Source of the DNA: an uncultured Spirochaetales bacterium
GTDB lineage: Bacteria; Spirochaetota; Spirochaetia; Sphaerochaetales; Sphaerochaetaceae
NCBI GenBank assembly: GCA_944393005.1
Contig: CALXYO010000007.1
Coordinates: 58,502-122,501, forward strand
Length of the DNA: 64,000 bases
Reading direction: 5' to 3'
Position numbers and translations under genes: made by a program
Notes under the pieces: generated by a model
The model's database searches: none
Told to the model about the DNA's origin: nothing
Seen by the model: the letters and a program-made list of their open reading frames with translations, nothing else
Shown here: piece by piece, positions 29,096-37,719 of the stretch
Layout: every line of letters starts with the position of its first letter
Position numbering within the stretch: position 1 is the first letter of the stretch

Positions 29096-29105
29096 TGAAA
29101 ATAAA

Positions 29106-29124
29106 GGGACAGCTGGTCTGTCCC
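29106..29124 (+). terminator. Hairpin between rpsK and rpoA
   Basis: GGGACA/TGTCCC (29106-29111 with 29119-29124) is followed by the T-rich GTGTCTTTTCTC. This could be a weak terminator or attenuator in the place where rpsD is missing. Confidence 0.4.
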
Positions 29125-29181
29125 GTGTCTTTTCTCAGAAATCGTTCGTTGAACGCAGTATTAGTTAAATAAGGAGTAATC

Positions 29182-30240
29182 ATGGCACGTAAGAACCTTC
29201 TTAAAGGTTTTAAAAGACCTTCAGGCGTTACATATGATCACAGTGTATCAGATCCCAAGTATGGCAAGTTCATCGCTTATCCGTTCGAGAGAGGCTTTGG
29301 AACTACAGTCGGAAACACTCTCAGACGTGTGCTTCTTTCTTCCATTCAGGGATATGCTGTAACAGCTGTGCAGTTCACTACTTTCGCTGCAACGGAGGGT
29401 AGGGAACCTCATATCGTGACAAGCGAGTACGAGTCAATTCCCGGTGTGCGTGAAGATATTGCAGATATCATCGCAAACCTGAAGAAACTTGAGATCGCAA
29501 TGCCTGAAGACAGCGAAGGCACAACTCTTACAATTGCCTGCCAGGGTCCTGGCCTTGTTACAGGTAAGACTCTCGAAAGAGATACGGTCACAATTCTCAA
29601 TCCTGATCTGGAAATTTTCACAATGATGGATGATTGTGATCTGGAGATGGTCGTAGAGATCAATCTCGGTCGTGGTTATGTCCCTTCTGAACTGAATGAG
29701 AAGTATTCTGAGGAACCTGGTGTCATTGCCATTGATGCTTTCTTCTCTCCGGTAAAGAGAGTCAAGTATTCAATTGAACCCACCAGAGTTGGTCAGAGAA
29801 ACGATTATGACAAGCTTATTCTTGAGATCACAACTGACGGAACAATCTCTCCGGAGAATGCTCTTGCCCAGGCTGCGAAGATCATCAAGGAGCACTTCAC
29901 GATCTTCATCAATTTTGACGAAAGTCAGATCACAAGCAGTGAGGATGTCGACGAGGAAGAAGCCAGAATCAGAAAGATTCTCGATACATCAGTTGAGGAA
30001 CTTGAACTCACAGTACGTTCTTCCAACTGCCTCAAGAATGCCAATATCAGGACTATTGGGGATCTTACAAAGAAAACTGAGGACGAGATTGCGAAGACAA
30101 GAAACTTCGGAAAGAAGTCTCTTTCTGAGATTAAGGAAAAGCTCAAGGAGTGGAATCTTAGTCTCGGCATGACCGACTACAGTGTATTAAAACAGGCTAT
30201 AAAAGTTCCAGAATCAAAGGAAGAAAAAAATGAAGCATAA
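29182..30240 (+). CDS. rpoA: DNA-directed RNA polymerase subunit alpha
   Basis: A 352-residue RpoA. The N-terminal assembly domain has [22 protein letters not shown]. The C-terminal domain (about residues 270-335) that contacts UP elements and activators has [22 protein letters not shown] and [14 protein letters not shown]. The length includes a short charged tail ([10 protein letters not shown]). Its last 11 bp overlap the rplQ start. Confidence 0.97.
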   Translation: MARKNLLKGFKRPSGVTYDHSVSDPKYGKFIAYPFERGFGTTVGNTLRRVLLSSIQGYAVTAVQFTTFAATEGREPHIVTSEYESIPGVREDIADIIANLKKLEIAMPEDSEGTTLTIACQGPGLVTGKTLERDTVTILNPDLEIFTMMDDCDLEMVVEINLGRGYVPSELNEKYSEEPGVIAIDAFFSPVKRVKYSIEPTRVGQRNDYDKLILEITTDGTISPENALAQAAKIIKEHFTIFINFDESQITSSEDVDEEEARIRKILDTSVEELELTVRSSNCLKNANIRTIGDLTKKTEDEIAKTRNFGKKSLSEIKEKLKEWNLSLGMTDYSVLKQAIKVPESKEEKNEA

Positions 30241-30646
30241 GATTGGTTTCAATGCGCTTTCTAGGAAATCCAGTCAGCGCAAGGCGCTCAAGCGCAACAT
30301 GGTCACATCCCTCTTCCGCTATGAGAGAATTGAGACCACAAAAGCAAAAGCTCTTGAAGTGAGAAAGATGGCTGAGAAGATGATCACAAGAGCAAAGGTT
30401 GACAATGTCCACAACCGCAGGGTCATCGCTTCTGACATTTATGATGAAGCAGTCGTCGCAAAGCTCTTCAAGGAAATCGCACCGATGTTCACAGAACGCA
30501 AGGGCGGTTACACAAGAATCCTCAAGACTGGCAACAGATTAGGGGATGCAGCTGAAATGGTTATTCTTGAGCTCGTCGAAAAGACAGAGAAGAAAGAGGC
30601 CAAAGCTGAGAAGAAGGCTTCCAAGAAGGACAGCAAGGAAGCATAA
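30230..30646 (+). CDS. rplQ: 50S ribosomal protein L17
   Basis: A 138-residue L17 beginning [20 protein letters not shown], with [19 protein letters not shown] and [21 protein letters not shown] Lys/Ala/Glu-rich extension of about 20 residues ([19 protein letters not shown]) lies at the C-terminus. It overlaps rpoA by 11 bp and closes the ribosomal cluster. Confidence 0.97.
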   Translation: MKHKIGFNALSRKSSQRKALKRNMVTSLFRYERIETTKAKALEVRKMAEKMITRAKVDNVHNRRVIASDIYDEAVVAKLFKEIAPMFTERKGGYTRILKTGNRLGDAAEMVILELVEKTEKKEAKAEKKASKKDSKEA

Positions 30647-30665
30647 GACAGGTTTTTCCTGCGAG

Positions 30666-30693
30666 CCGTCACAGTGTGTGACGGTCTTTTTTT
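30666..30693 (+). terminator. Terminator of the S10/spc/alpha cluster
   Basis: CCGTCACA (30666-30673), loop GTG, TGTGACGG (30677-30684), then TC and seven T residues. A strong intrinsic terminator 20 bp after rplQ. Confidence 0.93.
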
Positions 30694-30749
30694 GTCCTTT
30701 CGCACCTTAAAAAACTAATTTTACGTTCAAATTTGTAAAAAATACCTCC

Positions 30750-30776
30750 TTGACCGAATCTGTGATGAATTATTAT
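30750..30776 (+). promoter_or_regulatory. Possible rny promoter
   Basis: TTGACC (30750-30755) with TATTAT at 30771-30776 gives a short 15-bp spacer; other registers have weaker -10 boxes. It is the best promoter candidate before rny. Confidence 0.4.
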
Positions 30777-30808
30777 CATGAAAAATAATATGACTTTGGG
30801 AGGTTAAT

Positions 30809-32338
30809 ATGACATTGTTGTATATCTTCCTTAGTTGTTTTGCAGGCATCGCCATCGGCTATACCGGCAGATGGATTTGGGCCAAGTTCAAGCTTTCTTC
30901 CATTGAACAGAAGGCTGTCCGGTTGGATAAGGAAGCTGTAGCCGAAGCTGAATCTCATGCACGTGAGATTGAGCTTGAAGCCCGCGACAGGATTTTGAAA
31001 GAAACCCAGCAAAGCGAGCGGGAGGCCAGGGAAAGAAGATCAGAACTGCAGAAGACAGAACGCCGGCTGCTGCAGAAAGAAGAGAATCTGGAACACAAGC
31101 AGAACGAGCTTGATGCGATAAAGAAGCAACTAGGTGAAAGGGATGAGGCTGTAACCAGTAAGGAAAAGGAACTGGAGAAAAGAGAAGCAGGCCTTATCAG
31201 CGAATTGGAAAAGATCGCAGGCATGAGCCAGGAAGAGGCCAAGTCTGTGATTATCGAGCAGATGCAGCAGAAAGCCCGTCATGACGGACAGGTCTACATC
31301 AACAAGATTGAAAGTGAGACAAAGCTTTCTGCAGACAAAGTTGCCCGCGATATCATCGTGGAATCAATCCAGCGTCTTGCAACGGAAGTGAGCGGAGAAG
31401 TCACCACAGCATCTGTTTCACTCCCTTCTGATGAGATGAAGGGCAGGATCATTGGGCGTGAGGGGCGCAATATCCGTACCCTGGAGACGCTCACAGGTGT
31501 TGATATCATCATTGATGATACGCCTGAGGCTGTCGTTATTTCATGTTTTGACCCAGTGAGGAAGGAGATCGCGCGTGTTGCCCTTGAACGTCTTGTTCAG
31601 GACGGACGCATTCATCCGGCACGCATCGAGGAGATGGTGAACAAGGTCAGCAGGGAAGTCGGACGCATCATCGTTGATGAAGGTGAGAAAGTGGCTTTCG
31701 ATCTCGGCATCCATAATATGGGGCCCGAGCTGATCAGAGCTCTCGGACGCCTTTATTTCAGGACAAGCTACGGCCAGAACGTGCTTTTCCATTCCAAGGA
31801 AGTCGCAATACTTGCAGGTATGATCGCAAGTGAGGTCGGTGCGAACAGCGAAATCGCAATGCGCGGCGGTCTTCTTCACGATATCGGAAAAGGTGCTGAG
31901 ACCGAAAGTGAGATCAACCATGCTGAAATGGGTGCGGATCTTGTCAAGAGACTCGGTGAGGATCCAAGAGTTGTCAATGCTGTGCATGCTCATCACGGCG
32001 ATGTGGAACCGACATGTGTTGAATCCATCATCGTGCAGATCGCAGATGCCATTTCCGCCGCCCGCCCGGGTGCGAGAAGGGAAAGTCTTGACAACTACAT
32101 CAAGCGTCTTGAGAACCTTGAAGGAATTGCAAAGAGCTTTGACGGCGTTGATAATGCCTTTGCAATCCAGGCCGGACGCGAACTCAGGATCATGGTGAAC
32201 AACAATACTGTTTCCGATGAGGATGCCAAGGAGATTGCAAAGGGAATCGCCGGCAGGATCGAAGCCGAATTGCGTTATCCGGGCAAGATCAAGGTTACGA
32301 TCATCAGGGAAACCAGAGTCGTGGAGTACGCAAAATAG
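30809..32338 (+). CDS. rny: Ribonuclease Y
   Basis: A 509-residue membrane-anchored endoribonuclease that starts mRNA decay. It has one N-terminal transmembrane segment (about residues 1-20), a long charged coiled coil (about 35-170), a KH domain with GRIIGREGRNIRTLE near 212-226, and an HD domain with LLHDIGKGAE (His357-Asp358). GGGAGG precedes the ATG. Its TAG overlaps the GTG start of the YmdB-type gene by one base, the same pairing as in Bacillus. Confidence 0.96.
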   Translation: MTLLYIFLSCFAGIAIGYTGRWIWAKFKLSSIEQKAVRLDKEAVAEAESHAREIELEARDRILKETQQSEREARERRSELQKTERRLLQKEENLEHKQNELDAIKKQLGERDEAVTSKEKELEKREAGLISELEKIAGMSQEEAKSVIIEQMQQKARHDGQVYINKIESETKLSADKVARDIIVESIQRLATEVSGEVTTASVSLPSDEMKGRIIGREGRNIRTLETLTGVDIIIDDTPEAVVISCFDPVRKEIARVALERLVQDGRIHPARIEEMVNKVSREVGRIIVDEGEKVAFDLGIHNMGPELIRALGRLYFRTSYGQNVLFHSKEVAILAGMIASEVGANSEIAMRGGLLHDIGKGAETESEINHAEMGADLVKRLGEDPRVVNAVHAHHGDVEPTCVESIIVQIADAISAARPGARRESLDNYIKRLENLEGIAKSFDGVDNAFAIQAGRELRIMVNNNTVSDEDAKEIAKGIAGRIEAELRYPGKIKVTIIRETRVVEYAK

Positions 32339-33111
32339 TGGCTGACGTTAAAGTTCTCATGATCGGAGACATAAGCGGAGATGCGGGGATGGGAGCACTT
32401 TTCCTGTCCCTTCCGTCTTTAATTAGGAAGACCCATGCAGATTTCGTTGTAGTCAACGGAGAGAATGCTGCAGGTGGATTCGGCCTTTCTGTCTCCGACT
32501 GGGAGAAAATAAGGACATATGGAGCCGATGTTGTCACATCAGGCAATCATATCTGGCAGAAATACGAGATATACCCGCTTCTTGACAGTGAACCGTGCCT
32601 TCTCCGTCCTGTCAATTACCCGAAATCGGTACCGGGCCATGGTTATGTAACGCTTGAGAAAAACGGTGTCAGATGGGCTGTCATAAATGCACAGGGCAGG
32701 GTCGATCTTGTCATTGCGGACTGTCCGTTCACTGCAGTCAGGGAAACGGCTGAGAAACTCAGGAAGCAGGGATACATTGTCCTTGTCGATTTCCATGCGG
32801 AGAATGCACAGGAAAAAGAAGCGATGGGCTTTTATCTTGATGGGATCGCAAGTGCCGTGGTGGGCACCCATACCCATGTCCAGACAATGGATGAGAAAAT
32901 ACTTCCAGGCGGTACTGCTTATATCACGGATCTCGGCATGACAGGTGTTCAGCATCAGATCATAGGATCCAGAAGCGAGATTGCCATCAGACGTCAGCTG
33001 ACTCAGGTTCCGTATAAAAGTGAGATCTGCGAAGGTCCCGGTGAAATAAAAGGTGTCATCATAACAATTGATCCGTCAACCGGCGCTGCTTCAGCTATTG
33101 AGAGAATCTAG
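32338..33111 (+). CDS. ymdB: YmdB/TIGR00282-family metallophosphoesterase
   Basis: A 257-residue metallophosphoesterase. Metal-site motifs are MIGDISGDAG, NGENAAGGFG, TSGNHIWQK, DFHAENAQEK and GTHTHVQTMDE. The Bacillus homologue hydrolyses 2',3'-cyclic AMP and affects RNA turnover and development. The GTG start overlaps the rny stop, so the two are coupled. Its 3' end overlaps the convergent GerMN gene by 21 bp. The substrate in this organism is not known. Confidence 0.9.
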   Translation: MADVKVLMIGDISGDAGMGALFLSLPSLIRKTHADFVVVNGENAAGGFGLSVSDWEKIRTYGADVVTSGNHIWQKYEIYPLLDSEPCLLRPVNYPKSVPGHGYVTLEKNGVRWAVINAQGRVDLVIADCPFTAVRETAEKLRKQGYIVLVDFHAENAQEKEAMGFYLDGIASAVVGTHTHVQTMDEKILPGGTAYITDLGMTGVQHQIIGSRSEIAIRRQLTQVPYKSEICEGPGEIKGVIITIDPSTGAASAIERI

Positions 33112-33687
33112 TTTCTCTCCGTCTATCAGGAATTCGACTTTCTCAATATCATCAAAGAGCATCAGTGTGTCCTCAATCTGGTCAAAAGCCGTATAGTCTG
33201 TCAGCGACGGGCTGTCCAGTATCTCTCTGCTGAGATCTACGTAGCATATTCCATTGCTGCATGTCAGCCCGATAAGATCGGTTTGGGGATTCACAAGATT
33301 CACGGCCCCCAGAGCATATGCATCATATGCATATTCATTTATAAGTGCTTCAACAGTGTCGTGGTAAATGTCACTGCCGTGACGCTCTGCACGGAGGTCT
33401 GTCATTACGGTTGAACCGTCATAAAAAGGATAGATCAGCTCGACATTGCGTGTTTCAAGAATAAGCTCTTCTTCATTCATCTCCTGAATGAGCGGTATGA
33501 CTCCGCTTTCCTCAACGGCAGCTGCTATTCTGTCCTTGAAAAACAGAAAACAGAAAAAACTCCACAGAATCCATATGATGAAGATAACGGAATAGATCAC
33601 AAGGCTCCTTGTTCCCGAGCCCTCTTCCTCTTCGTTTGGGATATCCAGTCCCTCTTTCTGTATGAAGCTGTCATCGTCTTCGATCAT
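33091..33687 (-). CDS. GerMN-domain membrane protein
   Basis: A 198-residue protein with an acidic cytosolic N-terminus, one transmembrane segment (about residues 28-50) and an extracytoplasmic domain. The latter resembles the GerMN (sporulation/germination) fold, with ALGAVNLVNPQTDL followed by GICYVDLSREIL. This fold is also found in non-sporulating bacteria, where its role is unclear. There is no lipobox. It is divergent from ptsI; a -10 box lies 7 nt before the ATG and no Shine-Dalgarno is seen, so it may be translated from a leaderless mRNA. Confidence 0.65.
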   Translation of the reverse strand: MIEDDDSFIQKEGLDIPNEEEEGSGTRSLVIYSVIFIIWILWSFFCFLFFKDRIAAAVEESGVIPLIQEMNEEELILETRNVELIYPFYDGSTVMTDLRAERHGSDIYHDTVEALINEYAYDAYALGAVNLVNPQTDLIGLTCSNGICYVDLSREILDSPSLTDYTAFDQIEDTLMLFDDIEKVEFLIDGEKLDSLNS

Positions 33688-33694
33688 ATCGTGG

Positions 33695-33723
33695 ATTGTA
33701 GCAGGAAAAATGAGACTTTACCA
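33695..33723 (-). promoter_or_regulatory. Leaderless-type promoter of the GerMN gene
   Basis: On the minus strand TGGTAA (33723-33718) and TACAAT (33700-33695) are 17 bp apart. TACAAT ends 7 nt before the start codon, so the predicted transcript begins at or next to the A of ATG. The -35 hexamer is the same six base pairs used for ptsI. Confidence 0.5.
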
Positions 33724-33746
33724 CAGATGGAGAGGGATAGTATTAT
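33718..33746 (+). promoter_or_regulatory. Leaderless-type promoter of ptsI
   Basis: TTACCA (33718-33723) and TATTAT (33741-33746) are 17 bp apart. The -10 box ends 6 nt before the ptsI ATG at 33753. The only purine-rich sequence (GAGAGGGA) is 15 nt or more from the start, too far for a normal Shine-Dalgarno. Confidence 0.55.
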
Positions 33747-33752
33747 TAAGCT

Positions 33753-35480
33753 ATGCAAGTATTACAAGGGAAAAGCATCTTCACCGGCTATGTGTGTCTG
33801 AAGGCATTGTCCATAAGGCATGACAGGCCTGTATTCTCACATGAGAAGTGCAAAAATGATGAAGAATGCAAAGCCGAGCTTGCATCTTTCCGCAACGCCT
33901 GTGCCGAGGTCGTCGCAACGCTTCACCAGCTCATGGACAAGGCAGGAGGAGACGAGGAAGTTTCCATACTTGAAGCCCAGAGCTTCATGGTGCAGGACCC
34001 GGAATTCCATAGGGAGATCGCCCATCTGATTTCCTGCGGCCAATACAAAGCTGCTCCTGCCGTGGAAATCGCAGCACAGAATTTCATAAATGTTCTTTCA
34101 TCTGCAGGATCGTCTGTTTCAAGGGAGAATGTAAGTGATATCCAGGATATAGCTGTAAGAATCATTTCCTCTCTTACGAAAGAAAGCCTGCTGAGAGTCC
34201 GGCTTGATGAAAAATCGGTCCTGGTCGCAGATACCATTCTTCCAAGTGAGCTGATGTCGCTCAATAAGGAGTATATCGCGGCTATCTGCCTTGACGGTGG
34301 AGGACAGACTTCACATGTGGCAATTCTCGCACGTGCCATGAATATCCCCTGCATAATGGGTCTCAAAGATGCCAGCAGTCTTGTTAAGACCGGCAGCCTT
34401 GTTGCGCTTGATGCATATACCGGCACTCTGTATATTGACCCAGATGATGAGACAGTAAAGCGTATAAACGCATTGCATGAACGCTCTCTTGCAGAGGAGA
34501 AGGAGCTCAGCGAGGATGCTGTTCTTCCCGCAATAACTAAGGACGGCAGGAGAATATATCTCGAATGCAACATAGAAGGTCTTGATTTCGTACAGCCGAG
34601 TCTCAGGAACGGAGCTGAAGGTGTCGGCCTGTTCAGGACGGAGTTCCTGCTTATGGAAGAAGGCAAGACATACAGTGAAGACGAACAGACTGCCGTTTAC
34701 AGCCGTCTTGCACGCAGATTCAGAAGCCGGGGACCTGTCACAATCCGCACCTATGACATGGGCGGGGATAAAATCATAAAGGACATGAAGAGTGATGAGG
34801 ATAATCCTGTGCTTGGCTGGAGAGCCGTACGCTTCTGCATGAGCGAGAAGGAAATTTTCCGTACCCAGCTCAGGGCGATACTCCGCTCTTCCACAAGCGG
34901 CAGGCTGCAGATAATGTTTCCGATGATTTCCGGAAGCGATGAACTTGACTCAGTCCTTGATTATTTCGAGGAAGTCAAGGAAGAGTGCAGAAAGGAAGGG
35001 ATTGCATTTGATGAGGACATGAAAGTCGGAACGATGATAGAAGTCCCTTCTGCCGCAATTACGAGCGATATTCTTGCGCGCAAGGTTGATTTCTTCTCTG
35101 TCGGAACCAATGACCTTACTCAGTACACCATAGCGGTTGACAGGGGAAATGAGAAAATAAGCTATTTGTACAAAGAGTATCATATTGCATTGCTGCGTCT
35201 TCTGCGCCTGACAGCTGAAAATGCGCACAAAGAGGGAATAGGCCTTTCGATCTGCGGTGAAATGGCCGGCAATCCTCTTTATATCCCTCTCGTGATAGGT
35301 CTTGGCTATGATACGCTCAGCATGAACCCCGCAAGTCTGCTGAATGCCCGTAAACTCATAAGGAGCATAAATTATTCCGACTGCCTGACACTTGCAAAAG
35401 AGGCAGGTAATATGACAAGCTGTCGTGACATAGAAAAATTACTGGAGAAGTTTCATGCAGAAATTGGAGATACAGAATAA
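33753..35480 (+). CDS. ptsI: PTS phosphoenolpyruvate-protein phosphotransferase (Enzyme I)
   Basis: A 575-residue Enzyme I, which transfers phosphate from phosphoenolpyruvate to HPr. The phospho-histidine is His188 in GGGQTSHVAILARAMN. The C-terminal PEP-binding barrel has GLFRTEFLLMEE, TIRTYDMGGDK, MIEVPSAAI and LSICGEMAGNP with the conserved active-site Cys. Full length, no fused HPr or IIA. ptsH is not adjacent. In some spirochaetes the PTS is partial and regulatory. It overlaps der by 26 bp. Confidence 0.93.
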   Translation: MQVLQGKSIFTGYVCLKALSIRHDRPVFSHEKCKNDEECKAELASFRNACAEVVATLHQLMDKAGGDEEVSILEAQSFMVQDPEFHREIAHLISCGQYKAAPAVEIAAQNFINVLSSAGSSVSRENVSDIQDIAVRIISSLTKESLLRVRLDEKSVLVADTILPSELMSLNKEYIAAICLDGGGQTSHVAILARAMNIPCIMGLKDASSLVKTGSLVALDAYTGTLYIDPDDETVKRINALHERSLAEEKELSEDAVLPAITKDGRRIYLECNIEGLDFVQPSLRNGAEGVGLFRTEFLLMEEGKTYSEDEQTAVYSRLARRFRSRGPVTIRTYDMGGDKIIKDMKSDEDNPVLGWRAVRFCMSEKEIFRTQLRAILRSSTSGRLQIMFPMISGSDELDSVLDYFEEVKEECRKEGIAFDEDMKVGTMIEVPSAAITSDILARKVDFFSVGTNDLTQYTIAVDRGNEKISYLYKEYHIALLRLLRLTAENAHKEGIGLSICGEMAGNPLYIPLVIGLGYDTLSMNPASLLNARKLIRSINYSDCLTLAKEAGNMTSCRDIEKLLEKFHAEIGDTE

Positions 35481-37002
35481 AGCCGATATTGATACCGCGC
35501 TTCCTCTCATCAGCATAATAGGGCGTCCGAACGTGGGCAAGTCCACTCTTTTCAACCGTCTGATAGGCAAGAGAAGGGCAATAACCGATCCGACTCCCGG
35601 TGTCACAAGAGACCCCATACCGGAACGCTGGCTGCTTGGAAATCACCCTGTCACCCTTGTGGACAGCGGCGGAATCAAAATCGAGAAAGACAGCATGGAT
35701 GCCCTTGTCGCACAGAAGAGCCTTTCCCTGCTGGATCAGAGCGACTGCATTATCTTCATGATGGACTGCAATGAAGTCACGGGTGAAGACCAGATGCTTC
35801 TGAAAACACTGCGCCCGTATACGGATAAGCTCGTGCTAGCCGTGAACAAGATAGATGATGTTTCAAGAGAGGATCTCATCTGGAATTTCTATAATTTCGG
35901 TTATCAGCGTATTGTCGGAATTTCAGCAGAACACGGGCTGGGAATCGAGGAACTCGAGGATACTCTGCTCGGCATGCTCAGCCTTGAGCGTCTTGATGAG
36001 GCTCCGCAGGAGAATGAGACTGTTAAAATAGCCATCCTCGGCAAACCCAATACAGGGAAAAGCACTCTCACGAACCTTCTTACGGGGCGCAGCGTCTCCA
36101 TAGTAAGCGATATTGCCGGCACAACGCGTGATGTCATGAGGGGAACCTTCACATACAAGGGAACCGATTACACCGTACTTGATACTGCAGGCATCAGAAG
36201 AAAGAGCAAGGTTGAGGAGGATGTGGAATATTACTCGGTCAACAGAGCGATAAAGACAATAGATGAAGCCGATATCGTATTCCTCATGGTTGATGTGAAG
36301 GAAGGCCTTTCAGAACAGGACAAGAAGATTGCCGCTCTTATCGTACGCCGCGGCAAGGGTGTGATCATCTGTCTGAACAAGATCGATCTTCTCAAGGGCG
36401 TCGGCAATGAGCTTGAAGCCATAAAGGACAGAGTGCGTTTCCTTTTCCCCGTACTCAGTTTTGCTCCGATCGTTCCAGTGTGCGCCCTCAACGGAGATGA
36501 GGTGGGAACACTTCTTGATACCGCATGGGTGGTCTGGCGGCAGCTCAACAAGAGAGTTGACACTTCCTCACTGAATGAACATCTGAAAGCATGGGGAGAA
36601 GAGTATCAGCCTCCTCGCGGAGCAGTGGGACATTATAAAGTGCTGTATGCCACTCAGGTGTCCGTCACCCCTGTGCGGTTTCTGCTTTTCGTCAACAGGA
36701 TAAAGGACTTCCCTGAAACTTATATAAGTTATCTGAAAAACTGCATGAGAAAGGATCTTGGCCTTCCTTATATTCCCATAGAGATTTCCCTCAGGGAAAG
36801 GAGGAGAAATCCTTCCCTGAATGAGAAAGGACCGCAGAAGAGCGAAATTGAAATAGATAATGTAATAAAGAAGAGCACATCATCAAAGGTGAAGGCGAAA
36901 GGTATCAGCAGAAAACCCGGAGGCAAGGCCCGGCTCGGCAAGCAGAGGGAAAGAGCCGAGAAGATCGTGAGAAACACGAAACAGAAAAAGAAGGCGCACT
37001 GA
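35455..37002 (+). CDS. der: Ribosome biogenesis GTPase Der (EngA)
   Basis: A 515-residue tandem GTPase needed for 50S assembly. The first G domain has GRPNVGKST, DSGG (Ser instead of the usual Thr) and NKID. The second has GKPNTGKST, DTAGIRRKSK and NKIDLL. A KH-like domain follows (about 370-455). The basic C-terminal tail (KPGGKARLGKQRERAEKIV) is longer than usual. The start inside ptsI is supported by GGAG upstream. It overlaps the HAD gene by one base. Confidence 0.95.
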   Translation: MQKLEIQNKADIDTALPLISIIGRPNVGKSTLFNRLIGKRRAITDPTPGVTRDPIPERWLLGNHPVTLVDSGGIKIEKDSMDALVAQKSLSLLDQSDCIIFMMDCNEVTGEDQMLLKTLRPYTDKLVLAVNKIDDVSREDLIWNFYNFGYQRIVGISAEHGLGIEELEDTLLGMLSLERLDEAPQENETVKIAILGKPNTGKSTLTNLLTGRSVSIVSDIAGTTRDVMRGTFTYKGTDYTVLDTAGIRRKSKVEEDVEYYSVNRAIKTIDEADIVFLMVDVKEGLSEQDKKIAALIVRRGKGVIICLNKIDLLKGVGNELEAIKDRVRFLFPVLSFAPIVPVCALNGDEVGTLLDTAWVVWRQLNKRVDTSSLNEHLKAWGEEYQPPRGAVGHYKVLYATQVSVTPVRFLLFVNRIKDFPETYISYLKNCMRKDLGLPYIPIEISLRERRRNPSLNEKGPQKSEIEIDNVIKKSTSSKVKAKGISRKPGGKARLGKQRERAEKIVRNTKQKKKAH

Positions 37003-37697
37003 TGGGTTACCTTAGGGAACATGGCATAAAGGCCGTATGTTTTGACATAGACGGAACATTTTATCCGAAATGGCAGACAGATATCTATCTCCTCCGCTGT
37101 GCGCTGAGGCATCCTGTCTTTTCCATGCGCTACAATTCGATGAGGCAGAAGATGAGGAAGGAGGATGCACTTGAGGCGGGTCCTCTTCTCAGCCTGAGGG
37201 AATTCAGGGCAAAGGAGCTCAGGATTTCCGGTATGAAGCTTGATCTTGACAGCTATATCAGAAAATATGAGAAGTACATGCTTGAGCCGTGGCAGAAGAG
37301 TTACGGCATGCTGGTGCCTTTCGATCATGTCAGGCAGTCTGTATCCAGACTCAGGGACTGCGGTTATATAACTGCTGCATTATCTGACTTTCCGCTGGAG
37401 GGAAAGCTTGAAGCCCTGGGCCTTGACGGCCTTTTCGATTATACGGCTTCGACGGAGGATTCAGGATATCTCAAACCGAACGCCAGACCTTTCATGGAAA
37501 TGCTCAGAGAGCTGGATCTGGATGCTGATGAGACACTTTATGCCGGTGACAGCTACAGTAAAGATGTCATAGGAGCCTCAAATGCAGGGATGCATACACT
37601 CCTTATTCGTAAAGATGCCGTAAAAAAAGAAAAGTACCCTCTTGCTGATTTGCTATTAACGAGCTGGAAATCATTTGATAGAATCATCATTGATTGA
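37002..37697 (+). CDS. HAD-superfamily hydrolase
   Basis: A 231-residue phosphatase-like protein. Motif I is CFDIDGTFYP (Asp15, Asp17), motif II is AALSDFP, Lys in LKPNARPF is motif III, and motif IV is YAGDSYSKDVIGASNAGM. An inserted helical cap lies between motifs I and II. The substrate cannot be told from sequence. Its ATG overlaps the der stop (TGATG type), and a coiled-coil gene follows after 22 bp, so the three are probably one operon. Confidence 0.85.
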   Translation: MGYLREHGIKAVCFDIDGTFYPKWQTDIYLLRCALRHPVFSMRYNSMRQKMRKEDALEAGPLLSLREFRAKELRISGMKLDLDSYIRKYEKYMLEPWQKSYGMLVPFDHVRQSVSRLRDCGYITAALSDFPLEGKLEALGLDGLFDYTASTEDSGYLKPNARPFMEMLRELDLDADETLYAGDSYSKDVIGASNAGMHTLLIRKDAVKKEKYPLADLLLTSWKSFDRIIID

Positions 37698-37719
37698 AGG
37701 TGTAGGAGTTCTTTGAGTT

